From NCBI RefSeq assembly GCF_017163705.1, contig NZ_JAFIWB010000003.1:186001-250000 (forward strand): a stretch of DNA of 64,000 bases, read 5' to 3'. Below the pieces are notes generated by a model that worked only from the letters and a program-made list of their open reading frames with translations, ran no database searches and had not been told where the DNA came from. This stretch comes from Xanthomonas bonasiae (GTDB lineage: Bacteria > Pseudomonadota > Gammaproteobacteria > Xanthomonadales > Xanthomonadaceae). A program made the position numbers and the translations under genes. Positions 49,558-60,208 of the stretch are shown piece by piece; positions within the stretch are counted from its first letter, which is position 1; each line of letters starts with the position of its first letter.

Positions 49558-51810
49558 ATGTCGTATCCGTCGCTCGTCGCTCGCCTGTCGGATCTGCCGC
49601 TGCGTCGCAAGTTCGTCTGGCAAACCCTGCTGCTCGGCAGCGGCATCGTGCTGCTGGCGATCCTCGCCGCGCGCATGCAGTACGTGGATATCCGCAACAC
49701 CCGCGAGCAGGCGTTGAAGAGCCAGATCGAGCTGGCGATCGGCGTGGTCCAGGCCTACGCGGCCAACGTGGAGGGCGGGCAGATGCCGCTGGACGAGGCG
49801 CAGCGCACCGCGCTGGCCACGCTGGAGTCGATGCGCGCCCGCGACGGCGTGGACTATTTCTACGTGCACGACATGCGTCCGACCATGCTGATGCACCCGA
49901 CCCGCCACGACCTGGTCGGCAAGGACATCGGCAACGTGCTCAGCGCCGACGGCAAGCCGATCTTCCGCCAGTTCGCCGCGGCGGCCGCGGCCGGCGGCGG
50001 CTATGTGGACTACCTGTGGCCCAAGCCGGGCAACGACAAGCCGGTCGAGAAGGTGTCCTACAACGCGCCGTTCAAGCCCTGGAACTGGGTGATCGGCACC
50101 GGCGTGTACATGGACGACGTGCAGGCGCAGGCGCTGCTGTTCACCGGCGTGATGACCGTGGCCGGCGGCGTGCTGGTGCTGATCACCTTCGGCATCAACT
50201 GGCTGATCGGCAGCTCGGTGCTGGTGCCGGTGTCGCGCACGCTGCAGGCGATCCGCGCGGTGTCCCGCGGCGACCTGAGCGTGCGCATCGACAATCCCGG
50301 ACGCGACGAGACCGGGCAGATGCTGCGCGCCACCGGCGAGATGATCCAGATGCTGGAACGCTTCTCCAGCGAGACCGCGAAGATGGCGGTGCTGCACGCC
50401 GACAAGGACATGTCGCACCGCATGCCGCAGGACTTCCCCGGCGTGTACGGCGAGCTCAGCAAAAGCATCAACACGATGATGTTCGAGCACCTGGACGCGA
50501 TCGTCGACGCGATCGCGGTGCTCAACGAATACGCCAACGGCGACCTCCATCGCGATGCGCGGCGCCTGCCCGGCAGCCGCGCGGTGCTGCACGAATCGAT
50601 GGATGCGGCCAAGGCCAGCCTGCTGGCGATCAACACCGAGATCAAGCGCCTGGCCGCGGCGGCCGCCGCCGGCGACTTCAGCGCCCGCGGCGATGCGACG
50701 CATTTCCAGCACGACTTCCGGCTGATGGTGCAGGACCTCAACGCGATGATGGAGGTCAGCGACCACAACCTGGGGCAGTTGTCCACGCTGCTGCAGGCCA
50801 TCGCCGCCGGCGACCTGAGCGTACGCATGCAGGGCGAGTTCCACGGCGTGTTCGCGACCATGCGCGACGACGCCAATGCCACCGCCGCCCAGTTGGCCGA
50901 CATCGTCGGCCGCATCCAGACCGCGGCGCTGAGCATCAACACCGCGACCACCGAGATCGCCGCCGGCAACGACGACCTGTCGCGCCGCACCGAGCAGCAG
51001 GCCGCTAGCCTGGAGGAAACCGCCGCGTCGATGGAAGAGCTGACCTCCACCGTCAAGCAGAACGCCGAACATGCCCGCCAGGCCAACCAGCTCGCGGTCG
51101 GCGCCGCCGCGGTCGCTTCGCAGGGCGGCGACGTGGTCGGCCAGGTGGTGAGCACGATGAGCGGCATCGAGACCTCCTCCAAGAAGATCGCCGACATCAT
51201 TTCGGTGATCGACGGCATCGCCTTCCAGACCAACATCCTGGCGCTCAACGCCGCGGTGGAAGCGGCGCGTGCCGGCGAACAGGGTCGCGGTTTCGCCGTG
51301 GTCGCCAGCGAGGTGCGCACCCTCGCCCAGCGTTCGGCCGGTGCCGCCAAGGAGATCAAGGGCCTGATCGACGACTCGGTGACCCGCGTCGCCGAAGGCT
51401 CGGCACTGGTCGATCGCGCCGGGCAGACCATGGCCGAGATCGTGTCCTCGGTGCAGCGCGTCACCGACATCATGGGCGAGATCTCTGCCGCCTCGCAGGA
51501 GCAGTCGTCCGGGATCGAGCAGGTCAACCAGACCGTCACCCAGATGGACGAGGCCACGCAGCAGAACGCCGCGCTGGTCGAGGAAGCCAGCGCATCGGCG
51601 CGGGCGCTGGAGGAAGAGGCGCGCCTGCTGAGCGAGGCCGCAGCGGTGTTCCGGCTCGGCACCGGCGGCGGCAGCAACCCCGCTGCGGCCACGCCCGTGC
51701 GCGCAGCGCCCGCACGCGCGGCGTCGCGTCCGGCGGCGGCCAAACCGGCCCCGCGCCAGGCGGCGGGCAAGCGCGCGGCGGTGACGGAAACGGACTGGGC
51801 GGAGTTCTGA
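49558..51810 (+). CDS. Methyl-accepting chemotaxis protein MCP12 (single Cache sensor)
   Basis: A 750-aa receptor. TM1 ~19-40; single Cache_2-type periplasmic domain (~45-190) with [26 protein letters not shown] and [16 protein letters not shown], the usual sCache_2 landmarks; TM2 ~191-215; HAMP ([19 protein letters not shown]); linker of the [20 protein letters not shown] class; signalling domain tip ~551; tail DWAEF. Family members often sense small organic acids, but the ligand here is unknown. Confidence 0.94.
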   Translation: MSYPSLVARLSDLPLRRKFVWQTLLLGSGIVLLAILAARMQYVDIRNTREQALKSQIELAIGVVQAYAANVEGGQMPLDEAQRTALATLESMRARDGVDYFYVHDMRPTMLMHPTRHDLVGKDIGNVLSADGKPIFRQFAAAAAAGGGYVDYLWPKPGNDKPVEKVSYNAPFKPWNWVIGTGVYMDDVQAQALLFTGVMTVAGGVLVLITFGINWLIGSSVLVPVSRTLQAIRAVSRGDLSVRIDNPGRDETGQMLRATGEMIQMLERFSSETAKMAVLHADKDMSHRMPQDFPGVYGELSKSINTMMFEHLDAIVDAIAVLNEYANGDLHRDARRLPGSRAVLHESMDAAKASLLAINTEIKRLAAAAAAGDFSARGDATHFQHDFRLMVQDLNAMMEVSDHNLGQLSTLLQAIAAGDLSVRMQGEFHGVFATMRDDANATAAQLADIVGRIQTAALSINTATTEIAAGNDDLSRRTEQQAASLEETAASMEELTSTVKQNAEHARQANQLAVGAAAVASQGGDVVGQVVSTMSGIETSSKKIADIISVIDGIAFQTNILALNAAVEAARAGEQGRGFAVVASEVRTLAQRSAGAAKEIKGLIDDSVTRVAEGSALVDRAGQTMAEIVSSVQRVTDIMGEISAASQEQSSGIEQVNQTVTQMDEATQQNAALVEEASASARALEEEARLLSEAAAVFRLGTGGGSNPAAATPVRAAPARAASRPAAAKPAPRQAAGKRAAVTETDWAEF

Positions 51811-51881
51811 GCGCTGCGCCGCGGCCCGGCCATCCAATCGGACTTGCATCACAGTTGCATCGGTGCCGCGCACGGGCGATC

Positions 51882-51908
51882 TCAAGCGTCCGTCCGCGCA
51901 GTCGATAT
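51882..51908 (+). promoter_or_regulatory. Sigma-28 promoter for the lone 4HB protein and MCP13
   Basis: TCAAGCGT (51882-51889), 11 bases, GTCGATAT (51901-51908). Confidence 0.72.
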
Positions 51909-51976
51909 CGAATTAACGATGCGTGAATGCGGTCACCGCAGCCACCTCGCCATTGCCGCCGCTTCGGGAGCCTGAG

Positions 51977-52546
51977 ATGCCGCGCTATACCGATCTGAAA
52001 TCGTCCCTGCTCGCGTCGCTGCTGTGCGTGCTCGGCTGCGCCGCGGTGATCGGGGTGGCGCATCTGAGCACCCGCACCCTCGACGACTCGCGCCAGCACC
52101 TGCTGCAGTTGCAGACCCGGCAAGCGCCGTCGGCCATGGCCTTGCGCGAGCTGCGCGCGCAGCTCGCGGAACTGCGTCTGTACCAGCTGTCGTTGATCGC
52201 CGCGACCGGCAATGCCGCGGAAGTGGCCGACTACGACCAGCGTATCGAACGCTCGATGCGCGGCGCGCGCACGCAGGTGGCGCGGTACATCGCTACCGCG
52301 CCGAGCGGCGACGAACGCCGCCGCTTCGCCACGGTCCAGGCGGAGCTGGACGCTTATCTGCAGCTGCACCGGCAGATCAGCAGCGCGGTGCATGCCGGCG
52401 ATCGCGAACGCGCCCGCCAGCTGTCCACGCAACAGGCGCTGCCGCAGCGCCGCGCCCTGTTCGCCGACCTGGAGGAACTGAGCCGGGTCAACGCCGCGCA
52501 CGCGCTGCATCCGGACGCCGACGCGCCCGCCTACGTCGCCCGCTAG
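51977..52546 (+). CDS. Free-standing 4HB chemoreceptor sensor domain without HAMP or signalling part
   Basis: A 189-aa protein: [17 protein letters not shown], one transmembrane helix (~9-29), then a helical periplasmic region. That region has [40 protein letters not shown] and [20 protein letters not shown], matching the first two-thirds of the 4HB domain of MCP13 ([31 protein letters not shown]). It stops before the second membrane helix, with no sign of a downstream frame continuing it. The start follows GGGAG. It could be a truncated receptor or a separate regulator that pairs with MCP13's sensor, and it sits 52 bp before MCP13 under a sigma-28 promoter. Confidence 0.72.
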   Translation: MPRYTDLKSSLLASLLCVLGCAAVIGVAHLSTRTLDDSRQHLLQLQTRQAPSAMALRELRAQLAELRLYQLSLIAATGNAAEVADYDQRIERSMRGARTQVARYIATAPSGDERRRFATVQAELDAYLQLHRQISSAVHAGDRERARQLSTQQALPQRRALFADLEELSRVNAAHALHPDADAPAYVAR

Positions 52547-52598
52547 CCCCACTGCGGTACTGCCTCGCCATCGCCCAATCCGCTGCACGGAAACGCCA

Positions 52599-54860
52599 AT
52601 GAACGTCTTCAAGCAACTGAAAATCCGCGACAAGCTGATCTTCGCATTCGCCCTGACCACGCTGCTGACCGTGATCCTGGGCGTGTTCACCTATTCGCGC
52701 ACCACCTTGGCGATGTCCGAGCTCAAGCGCATCGAGCTGGATTGGGTGCCGGCCACGCAGGCGCTGGCCGAAGTGCGCGCGCAGCTCGGCGAGTTCCGCA
52801 CCTACGAGCTGGCGCAGATCGCGCGCGCCGACGACCCGGAAGCGATGGCCGACTATTTCAAGCGCATGCAGAAGGTGCGCACGGAAGTGGCCAAGAACCA
52901 GGCCATCATCGAACGGGTGATGCTGGAAAAGACGCAGCGGCAGATGTATGCCGGGGTCAAGGAAAAACTGGACGCCTACCTGCAGGCCAACACGCTGATG
53001 GGCGATGCGATGCGCGGCGGCGACGTCGCCGCGGCGCAGGCCGTCTCCGACAAGCAGTCGCGGCCGCTGCGGCGCGAACTGTTCGAACGGATCGTGGCGC
53101 TGACCGACTACAACGTCGCCCAGCTGAACCAGGAAATGGACACCATCAACGCGCAGCTGGCGCGCACCAAGCTGCTGATCATGAGCCTGCTCGCACTGGC
53201 CATCGCGGCCGCAGCCAGCGTCGGCTGGATGATTTCGCGCGGCATCGCGCGCCAGCTCGACGCGGCACGGCAACTGTCGCAGGCCATCGCCCGCGGCGAA
53301 CTGGACAGCGCCGTACGCGCGCGCTCCAACGACGAGGTCGGCCAGCTGATGGGCGACATGCTGGACATGCGCAGCCGCATCCGCGAGGTGATCGATGCGC
53401 AGAACCTGATGGCGCAGCGCCACGAACAGGGCACGATCAGCTATCGCATGGACGCGACCGCCTTCCCCGGCGACTACGGGCACATGGTCAAGGCCACCAA
53501 CGATCTGGTCGCCTCGCACGTGGCGGTGAAGCTGCGCCTGGTGCAGATCATCCAGCGCTACGCGATCGGCGACCTGTCCGAGGACATGGAGCGCCTGCCC
53601 GGCGAGAAAGCCGTGCTGACCGAGGCGATGGACACCGCCAAGGCCAACCTGACCGCGATGAACGTACAGGTCAAGCAACTGGCCGAAGCCGCGGCGATCG
53701 GCGACTTCAGCGCGCGCGGCGACGCCGAGCGCTTCCAGTACGATTTCCGGGCGATGGTGCAGAACCTCAACGCGATGATGGAGGTCAGCGACCGCACCCT
53801 CGGCGAGCTGTCGCAGCTGCTGCAGGCCATCGCCGCCGGCGACCTGAGCGTGCGCATGCATGGCGAGTTCCACGGTGTGTTCGCCAAGATGCGCGACGAC
53901 GCCAATGCCACCGCCGAGCAGTTGGCCGATATCGTCGGCCGCATCCAGGGCGCAGCGGCCAGCATCAACGTCGCCTCGTCGGAAATCGCCGCCGGCAACG
54001 ACGACCTGTCGCGGCGCACCGAGCAGCAGGCGGCCAGCCTGGAAGAGACCGCCGCCTCGATGGAGGAACTGACCTCCACCGTCAAGCAGAACGCCGAACA
54101 CGCGCGCCAGGCCAACCAGCTTGCGGTCGGTGCGGCCGCGGTCGCCTCGCAGGGCGGCGACGTGGTCGGCCAGGTGGTCGCCACCATGAGCGGCATCGAG
54201 ACCTCGTCGAAGAAGATCGCCGACATCATCAGCGTCATCGACGGCATCGCCTTCCAGACCAATATCCTGGCGCTCAACGCCGCGGTGGAAGCGGCGCGCG
54301 CCGGCGAACAGGGCCGCGGCTTCGCCGTGGTCGCCAGCGAGGTGCGGACGCTGGCCCAGCGCTCGGCCGGCGCGGCCAAGGAGATCAAGGGCCTGATCGA
54401 CGACTCGGTGACCCGCGTCGCCGAAGGCTCGGCCCTGGTCGATCGCGCCGGACAGACCATGCAGGAGATCGTGTCCTCGGTGCAGCGCGTCACCGACATC
54501 ATGGGCGAGATTTCCGCCGCCTCGCAGGAGCAGTCGCTGGGCATCGAGCAGGTCAACCAGACCGTGACCCAGATGGACGAGGCCACGCAGCAGAACGCGG
54601 CGCTGGTCGAGGAAGCCACCGCCGCGGCGCGTACGCTGCAGACCCAGGCCGGCCAGCTCAGCGCCACCGTCGCCGAGTTCAAGCTGGACCCGCAGGCCAG
54701 CGCACCGGCGCCGCAGGCCGCGCCTGTCGCAAAAGCCAGGCCGTCCGTGCGCGCCAAGGCCTCTGCGGTGGCGACCGCACCGCGTGCGCCTGCGCGCATC
54801 CGCAGCGTGACGGGCACGGCACGCGCCTCCGCCACCGAAGACCAGTGGCAGGAGTTCTGA
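52599..54860 (+). CDS. Methyl-accepting chemotaxis protein MCP13 (4HB type)
   Basis: A 753-aa receptor. TM1 ~13-33 ([20 protein letters not shown]); 4HB domain; TM2 ~192-213; HAMP ([19 protein letters not shown]); linker of the [20 protein letters not shown] class; signalling domain with tip ~547; tail QWQEF. No promoter was seen in the 52 bp upstream, so it is likely transcribed with the lone 4HB gene. A long Ala/Pro/Arg tail connects the signalling domain to the pentapeptide, as in the other tethered receptors. Confidence 0.94.
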   Translation: MNVFKQLKIRDKLIFAFALTTLLTVILGVFTYSRTTLAMSELKRIELDWVPATQALAEVRAQLGEFRTYELAQIARADDPEAMADYFKRMQKVRTEVAKNQAIIERVMLEKTQRQMYAGVKEKLDAYLQANTLMGDAMRGGDVAAAQAVSDKQSRPLRRELFERIVALTDYNVAQLNQEMDTINAQLARTKLLIMSLLALAIAAAASVGWMISRGIARQLDAARQLSQAIARGELDSAVRARSNDEVGQLMGDMLDMRSRIREVIDAQNLMAQRHEQGTISYRMDATAFPGDYGHMVKATNDLVASHVAVKLRLVQIIQRYAIGDLSEDMERLPGEKAVLTEAMDTAKANLTAMNVQVKQLAEAAAIGDFSARGDAERFQYDFRAMVQNLNAMMEVSDRTLGELSQLLQAIAAGDLSVRMHGEFHGVFAKMRDDANATAEQLADIVGRIQGAAASINVASSEIAAGNDDLSRRTEQQAASLEETAASMEELTSTVKQNAEHARQANQLAVGAAAVASQGGDVVGQVVATMSGIETSSKKIADIISVIDGIAFQTNILALNAAVEAARAGEQGRGFAVVASEVRTLAQRSAGAAKEIKGLIDDSVTRVAEGSALVDRAGQTMQEIVSSVQRVTDIMGEISAASQEQSLGIEQVNQTVTQMDEATQQNAALVEEATAAARTLQTQAGQLSATVAEFKLDPQASAPAPQAAPVAKARPSVRAKASAVATAPRAPARIRSVTGTARASATEDQWQEF

Positions 54861-54902
54861 AGGCGGCAGCGGCAGCGGCCCATGCCGCGCCTTGTTCCGG
54901 CG

Positions 54903-54929
54903 TCAATTTCGCCCGGCGCCGGCCGATAA
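54903..54929 (+). promoter_or_regulatory. Sigma-28 promoter for cheR-cheD-cheB
   Basis: TCAATTTC (54903-54910), 11 bases, GCCGATAA (54922-54929, perfect -10), 28 bp before the cheR ATG. Confidence 0.9.
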
Positions 54930-54957
54930 CCCGATAGACCGATCACCGCTGCGAGCC

Positions 54958-55824
54958 ATGGCCACTCCAACGTCTTCCCTGCCCCACCCCGGTTCCGACA
55001 ACCGCGACTTCGAATTCAGCGATCGCGATTTCAAGCGGGTCTGCGACCTGATCTACCAGAAGGCGGGCATCGCGCTGGCCCCGGCCAAGCGCGACATGGT
55101 CTACGGCCGGCTGTCGCGGCGCCTGCGCACGCTAGGCCTGCGCTCGTTCCGCGAGTACCTGGACTGGCTGGAGCGCGACGGCGGCGACGAGTGGGAGGCG
55201 TTCACCAACGCGCTGACCACCAACCTGACCTCGTTCTTCCGCGAGCCGCATCACTTCGAGCGCCTGCGCGAAGAGCTGCAGAAGCACGCTGCCTCCGCGC
55301 CGCTGAAGATCTGGTCGTGCGCCGCCTCCACCGGCGAGGAGCCGTATTCGCTGGCGATCACCGCCTGCGAGGCGTTCGGCACGCTGACCCCGCCGGTGCG
55401 GATCCTGGCCACCGACGTGGACACCCAGGTGCTGGCGACCGCCTCGCGCGGCGTGTATGCGGTCGATCGCATCTCCAGCCTGGACCCGGCGCTCAAGCGC
55501 AAGTACTTCCAGCGCGGCAGCGGCGCCAACGAGGGCCAGTGCCGGGTGGTGCCGGCGCTGCGCGAGCTGCTCGAGTTCCGCCAGTTGAACCTGCTGGAGC
55601 CGCGCTACGACGTCAGCGGCCCATACCTGGCGCTGTTCTGCCGCAACGTGATGATTTATTTCGACAAGCCCACCCAACGTGGCATCCTGTCGCGGCTGAT
55701 CCCGCATCTGGACGACGAAGGCATGCTCTACACCGGCCATTCGGAAAACTACCTGCATGCGGCCGACCTGATCCAGCCCTGCGGCCGCACGCTGTACCGG
55801 CGCGCCGCCAAGGCACGCGCATGA
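54958..55824 (+). CDS. cheR: CheR, receptor glutamate methyltransferase
   Basis: A 288-aa S-adenosylmethionine-dependent enzyme that methylates receptor glutamates. The N-terminal helical domain begins [19 protein letters not shown]. The catalytic domain shows [31 protein letters not shown] (SAM site), [12 protein letters not shown] and [11 protein letters not shown]. Family CheRs that use a tether dock on xWxxF tails, which most receptors here possess. ATG at 54958 follows the promoter closely; cheD overlaps its stop (ATGA). Confidence 0.95.
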   Translation: MATPTSSLPHPGSDNRDFEFSDRDFKRVCDLIYQKAGIALAPAKRDMVYGRLSRRLRTLGLRSFREYLDWLERDGGDEWEAFTNALTTNLTSFFREPHHFERLREELQKHAASAPLKIWSCAASTGEEPYSLAITACEAFGTLTPPVRILATDVDTQVLATASRGVYAVDRISSLDPALKRKYFQRGSGANEGQCRVVPALRELLEFRQLNLLEPRYDVSGPYLALFCRNVMIYFDKPTQRGILSRLIPHLDDEGMLYTGHSENYLHAADLIQPCGRTLYRRAAKARA

Positions 55825-56423
55825 GAGCCGCCACGATGGTCGCGGATCAGGTGATGCGCTACCACGACACCCGCTTCCAGACCATTGCGGCGAAGCTGTT
55901 GCCGACCCAGTATCTGGTCGTGGACGACGACACCGCGCTGACCACCATCCTCGGTTCCTGCGTGGCCGCCTGCATCCGCGACCCGCTGCTGAAGATCGGC
56001 GGCATGAACCACTTCATGCTGCCCGACGGCCAGGCCGGCGACGGCGCACCGGCGCGCTACGGCAGCTATGCGATGGAAGTGCTGATCAACGACCTGCTCA
56101 AGCGCGGCGCCAGCCGCAGCCGCCTGGAAGCCAAGGTGTTCGGCGGCGGCAACGTGCTCAAGGGTTTCACCAACAACCCGGTCGGCACCCGCAACGCCGA
56201 GTTCGTGCTGAACTACCTGAAAGCCGAGCAGATTCCGGTGGTGGCCGAGGACCTGCGCGGCATCCATCCGCGCAAGATCTGGTTCTTCCCCGGCACCGGC
56301 CGCGTGGTCGTGCAGCGCCTGCCGCATGCGCACGAAGAAGCCGAAATCGCCGCCGCCGAATCGGCGGTGCGTGCCCGCCTCGCCAAAGCGCCCGTCACCG
56401 GCGCCGTGGAGTTGTTCGAATGA
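55821..56423 (+). CDS. cheD: CheD, receptor glutamine deamidase
   Basis: A 200-aa CheD. The catalytic Cys47 in [12 protein letters not shown] and His64 in [10 protein letters not shown] are in place, with [12 protein letters not shown] and GRVVVQRLP later. CheD deamidates receptor glutamines to glutamates and so supplies methylation sites. It overlaps cheR at its start and cheB at its end (both ATGA). No CheC, which regulates CheD in Bacillus and Thermotoga, is present. Confidence 0.94.
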   Translation: MRAATMVADQVMRYHDTRFQTIAAKLLPTQYLVVDDDTALTTILGSCVAACIRDPLLKIGGMNHFMLPDGQAGDGAPARYGSYAMEVLINDLLKRGASRSRLEAKVFGGGNVLKGFTNNPVGTRNAEFVLNYLKAEQIPVVAEDLRGIHPRKIWFFPGTGRVVVQRLPHAHEEAEIAAAESAVRARLAKAPVTGAVELFE

Positions 56424-57496
56424 CGTCAGAAATCCCCTGCCGCGTGCTGATCGTCGACGACTCCGCGGTCGTGCGGCAAATGCTGACCGAGATCCTGTCG
56501 CGCGCGCCCGGCATCGAAGTGGTCGGCTCGGCCGCCGATCCGATCCTGGCCCGCGAGAAGATCAAGCGGCTCAATCCGGACGTGATCACCCTGGACGTGG
56601 AAATGCCGCGCATGGACGGCCTGGCGTTCCTGGAAAACCTGATGCGGCTGCGGCCCACGCCGGTGGTGATGATCTCCTCGCTGACCGAGCGCGGCGCCGA
56701 CACCACGCTGCAGGCGCTGGCGCTGGGCGCGGTCGATTTCATCTCCAAGCCCAAGCTCGACGTGGCCCGCGGCCTGGAGGAATACGCCGAGGAAATCGTC
56801 GGCAAGGTCAAGGCCGCGGCCAAGGCCAAGGTCCGCGCGCTCGACCGCCCGGCCGCGCCGCGGCCTGCCGGCAACGCCGTGATCACGCCGAGCGCCGTGT
56901 CGACGCTGAAATTCCGCACCACCGACCGGCTGATCGCGATCGGCGCCTCCGCCGGCGGCACCGAGGCGCTGCGCGTGGTCCTGGAAGGCATGCCGGCCGA
57001 TGCGCCGGCGGTGGTGATGACCCAGCACCTGCCGGCCGGCTTCAGCACCGCCTTCGCCGACCGTCTCAACCGGCATTCGGCGATGGCGGTACGCGAGGCC
57101 AGCGAAGGCGAAGCGATCCTGCCCGGCCACGCCTACCTGCCGCCCGGCGGCAAGCACCTGCAGGTGGTCCGCGACGGCGCCCGCTGGCGTTGCAAGATCG
57201 ACGACGGCCCGCCGGTCAACCGGCACAAGCCGGCGGTGGACGTGCTGTTCCAGTCGGTGGCGCGCAACGCCGGCGCCAACGCGATCGGCGCGGTGCTGAC
57301 CGGCATGGGCGACGACGGCGCACGCGGCCTGCTGGAAATGCTGCAGGCCGGCGCCAGCACCCTGGTCCAGGACGAAGCCACCAGCGTGGTCTGGGGCATG
57401 CCCGGCACCGCATTCCGGCTCGGCGCCGCGCAGGAGGTGTTGCCGCTGGACCGGATCGCCGAACGCCTGATCGCCTTGTCCAACCAGGCCCGCTAG
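56420..57496 (+). CDS. cheB: CheB, receptor methylesterase and response regulator
   Basis: A 358-aa protein. The receiver domain (1-125) has D13-D14 and the phosphoacceptor D59 in [12 protein letters not shown]. After a linker, the esterase domain (~165-355) has Ser177 in [11 protein letters not shown], His203 in [11 protein letters not shown] and an Asp in [13 protein letters not shown], the expected catalytic triad. It is the only cheB in the window and could serve both kinase systems. Four bases separate it from the GGDEF-EAL gene. Confidence 0.95.
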   Translation: MTSEIPCRVLIVDDSAVVRQMLTEILSRAPGIEVVGSAADPILAREKIKRLNPDVITLDVEMPRMDGLAFLENLMRLRPTPVVMISSLTERGADTTLQALALGAVDFISKPKLDVARGLEEYAEEIVGKVKAAAKAKVRALDRPAAPRPAGNAVITPSAVSTLKFRTTDRLIAIGASAGGTEALRVVLEGMPADAPAVVMTQHLPAGFSTAFADRLNRHSAMAVREASEGEAILPGHAYLPPGGKHLQVVRDGARWRCKIDDGPPVNRHKPAVDVLFQSVARNAGANAIGAVLTGMGDDGARGLLEMLQAGASTLVQDEATSVVWGMPGTAFRLGAAQEVLPLDRIAERLIALSNQAR

Positions 57497-57500
57497 CCCC

Positions 57501-60149
57501 ATGCCGCGCCAGCGCGTCCGCACCCCGAACGCGCCCAGCGAACCCGCTGCGATCTCGGCTTCCTGCCTGGCCAGGCTGCAGGATTCCGAACAGGCCCTGC
57601 TGAGCTGCCTGCAGCAGGCGCCCGACGGCGTGGTGGTGATCGACGCGGACGCGCGCATCCTCGCCTTCAATCAGACCGCCGAGGCGCTGTGGGGCCTGTC
57701 GCAGGCGCAGGTGCTGGGGCGTTCGCTCGGCGAACTGGTGCCGGACGAGGCGCGCGCGCCGTTCCTGGCCAGATGCATGCGGCAGCGCGCCGACACGCCC
57801 GGCGACGGCTACGAACTGCAGTTGCCCGGCAACGACGGCGTGCAGCGCTGGGTGTCGGTCAGCGCGGCCACGGTGCCGCAGCAACCGGCGCCGCTGTCCG
57901 TGGTGTTCGTGCGCGACATCAGCGCCGAACGCGAGCGCGACGCCAAGATGCGGCTGCTGTCGCTGGCCCTGGACCGCAGCGACAACGCCATCGTGGTCTG
58001 CGACCCGCAGCTGGCGATCCTGTACGTCAACGCCGGCTTCGTGCACATGTTCGGCTATGCCGCCGAGGAAGTGCGCGGACTGCTGCCCAGCAGCGTGCTG
58101 CCCGGCATCGGCACCGACATGCAGGCGGTACGGCTGACCCGCGAACGCGTGGTCGGCGGCCTGGGCCACCAGACCGATCTGCTGGTCTACCGCAAGGACG
58201 GCTCGCCGCTGTGGACCACGCTGATGGCCAATCCGATCGCCGACGCGGACGGCGGCATCCAGCACTACGTGGTCTCGTTCACCGACATCACCCAGAGCAA
58301 GATGCACGAGATCCTGCACAAGAACGTGCTCGACGCGCTGGTCCGCGAACAGCCGCTGGTCGACGTGGCCACGCTGATCTGCAGCGAGGTCGAACGCATC
58401 GCCCCGCAGGTGGTGGCCTCGATCATCAGCGTCGATGGCGACGGGCGGCTGCACCCGCTGGCCTCGCCGAGCCTGCCGACCGCCTTCAACGAGGCGGCCG
58501 AATGCATGCGCGTGGGTCCCACCGCCGGTGCCTGCGGCGCGGCGATCTGGCGCGGCAAGCAGGTGCTGGTGCGCGACGCCGCCACCGATCCGCTGTTCGC
58601 CGAGTACCGGCCGCTGGTGCAACAGCTCGGCCTGGGCAGCTGCGTGGCCAGTCCGATCAAGTCCAGCGGCGGGCGCGTGCTCGGCAGTTTCGCGCTGTAT
58701 TACCGCGACGTCTGCGAACCGCAGGCCTGGCACCTGCGGCTGATCGAGCTGTGCCTGCACCTGTGCGCGCTGGCGCTGGAGCGCGAGCAGACCAAGGCGC
58801 GCGTGCACCAGTTGGCGTTCTACGACTCGCTGACCGGCCTGCCCAACCGGGTGATGTTCAGCGCCCGCGCCGAGCAGGCGCTGGCCGCCGCCGAATACCA
58901 CGCGTTTCCGGTGGCGATCCTGTTCGTCGACATCGACCGCTTCAAGCGCGTCAACGAGACCCAGGGCCACGCCGCCGGCGACGGCATGCTGCGCGACATC
59001 GCGCGGCGCCTGGGCGAGACCTTGAACGCGACCGACCTGATCGGCCGCCAGGCCGGCGACGAGTTCGTGCTGATGCTGCCGCAGTGCGGCGCCGAGCAGG
59101 CCGCCGGGGTGGCCGAGCGCCTGTTGCTGGCGCTGGCCGAGCCGCTGGTGGTCGGGCACGTGACCCTGCACCCAGGCGCCAGCATCGGCGTGGCGATGTT
59201 CCCCGACGACGGCCGCGACATCGAGACCCTGCTGCGCCACGCCGACCTGGCCATGTACCGGGCCAAGAACGAAGGCGGCGGCAGTTTCCGCTTCTTCAGC
59301 GCCGACATGAACCGCATGGCGCAGGAACGCGTGGCGCTGGAGACCGCGCTGCGCGAAGCGTTGCGCCGCGACCAGCTGCAGCTGCACTACCAGCCGCAGC
59401 TGCACAGCCAGCCGCCCTACGCGCTGTACGGGGTGGAGGCGCTGCTGCGCTGGCAGCACCCGCATCTGGGCGACATCTCGCCGGCGCGCTTCGTGCCGAT
59501 GGCCGAGGAATGCGGACTGATCGACGAACTCGGGCATTGGGTGCTGCGCCAGGCCTGCCGGCAGATGGCCGATTGGCGCCTGCGCGGCGTGCCGGTGCCG
59601 CGCGTGGCGGTCAACCTGTCGGCCAGCAACTTCGCCGACGCGCAGTTGCCGGCGCGGGTGGCGCAGATGCTGAGCGCGCATGCGCTGGCGCCCAGCGACC
59701 TGGCGCTGGAAATGACCGAGAGCGTCATGCTGTCCAACGCACCGGCGGTGCTGGCCAATCTGCGTCAGCTGCAGGCCAGCGGCGTACGCCTGTCGCTGGA
59801 CGACTTCGGCACCGGCTATTCCAGCCTCAGCCATCTGCACCAGCTGCCGGTCAACGAACTCAAGCTGGACATGAGCTTCGTCCGCGACCTGGAACACAGC
59901 GAGACCGCACGCGCGCTGACCACCTCGGTGCTGCGCATCGGCGAGAGCCTGCGCCTGCATACCGTCGCCGAGGGCGTGGAAACCGAGGCGCAGCGGGCCT
60001 TCCTGGCGTGGCTCGGTTGCGACGTGCTGCAGGGCTTCCTGTTCGCGCCCGCGCTGCCGGCGACGCAGCTGGAACACTGGATCGGCGCGCATCGGGCCGA
60101 GGCGGCAGCGGCCGCGCCGCCCGCAACGTCCGGCGCGGCGCCTCCGTAG
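57501..60149 (+). CDS. PAS-PAS-GAF-GGDEF-EAL cyclic-di-GMP protein, DosP-like layout
   Basis: An 882-aa cytoplasmic protein. PAS1 ~30-145 (GVVVIDADARILAFNQTAEA), PAS2 ~150-275 (NAIVVCDPQLAILYVNAGF), GAF ~285-430 (ending ALALEREQTKARVHQL), GGDEF domain with AGDEF near 519, EAL domain with GVEALLRWQHP near 643, LEMTESVML and LDDFGTGYSSL. The EAL site looks complete, so phosphodiesterase activity is likely. The first Gly of GGDEF is Ala, which leaves cyclase activity uncertain. Layout and sequence recall E. coli DosP, but by eye the heme-ligand His region of PAS1 reads FLARCMRQ, without His. It follows cheB by 4 bp, so is probably in the cheRDB operon. Confidence 0.9.
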   Translation: MPRQRVRTPNAPSEPAAISASCLARLQDSEQALLSCLQQAPDGVVVIDADARILAFNQTAEALWGLSQAQVLGRSLGELVPDEARAPFLARCMRQRADTPGDGYELQLPGNDGVQRWVSVSAATVPQQPAPLSVVFVRDISAERERDAKMRLLSLALDRSDNAIVVCDPQLAILYVNAGFVHMFGYAAEEVRGLLPSSVLPGIGTDMQAVRLTRERVVGGLGHQTDLLVYRKDGSPLWTTLMANPIADADGGIQHYVVSFTDITQSKMHEILHKNVLDALVREQPLVDVATLICSEVERIAPQVVASIISVDGDGRLHPLASPSLPTAFNEAAECMRVGPTAGACGAAIWRGKQVLVRDAATDPLFAEYRPLVQQLGLGSCVASPIKSSGGRVLGSFALYYRDVCEPQAWHLRLIELCLHLCALALEREQTKARVHQLAFYDSLTGLPNRVMFSARAEQALAAAEYHAFPVAILFVDIDRFKRVNETQGHAAGDGMLRDIARRLGETLNATDLIGRQAGDEFVLMLPQCGAEQAAGVAERLLLALAEPLVVGHVTLHPGASIGVAMFPDDGRDIETLLRHADLAMYRAKNEGGGSFRFFSADMNRMAQERVALETALREALRRDQLQLHYQPQLHSQPPYALYGVEALLRWQHPHLGDISPARFVPMAEECGLIDELGHWVLRQACRQMADWRLRGVPVPRVAVNLSASNFADAQLPARVAQMLSAHALAPSDLALEMTESVMLSNAPAVLANLRQLQASGVRLSLDDFGTGYSSLSHLHQLPVNELKLDMSFVRDLEHSETARALTTSVLRIGESLRLHTVAEGVETEAQRAFLAWLGCDVLQGFLFAPALPATQLEHWIGAHRAEAAAAAPPATSGAAPP

Positions 60150-60156
60150 CCGGTCG

Positions 60157-60172
60157 CGGCACAGTTATTGCT
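60157..60172 (+). promoter_or_regulatory. Sigma-54-like promoter for the propeller GGDEF gene
   Basis: CGGCAC (60157-60162), AGTTA, TTGC (60168-60171). GG and GC are 10 bases apart as in the TGGCAC-N5-TTGC consensus. The ATG is 37 bp downstream of the -12 element. Confidence 0.6.
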
Positions 60173-60208
60173 TGATCCGCAGCACGTTTTTTTACCCCCC
60201 GTCAGGCA

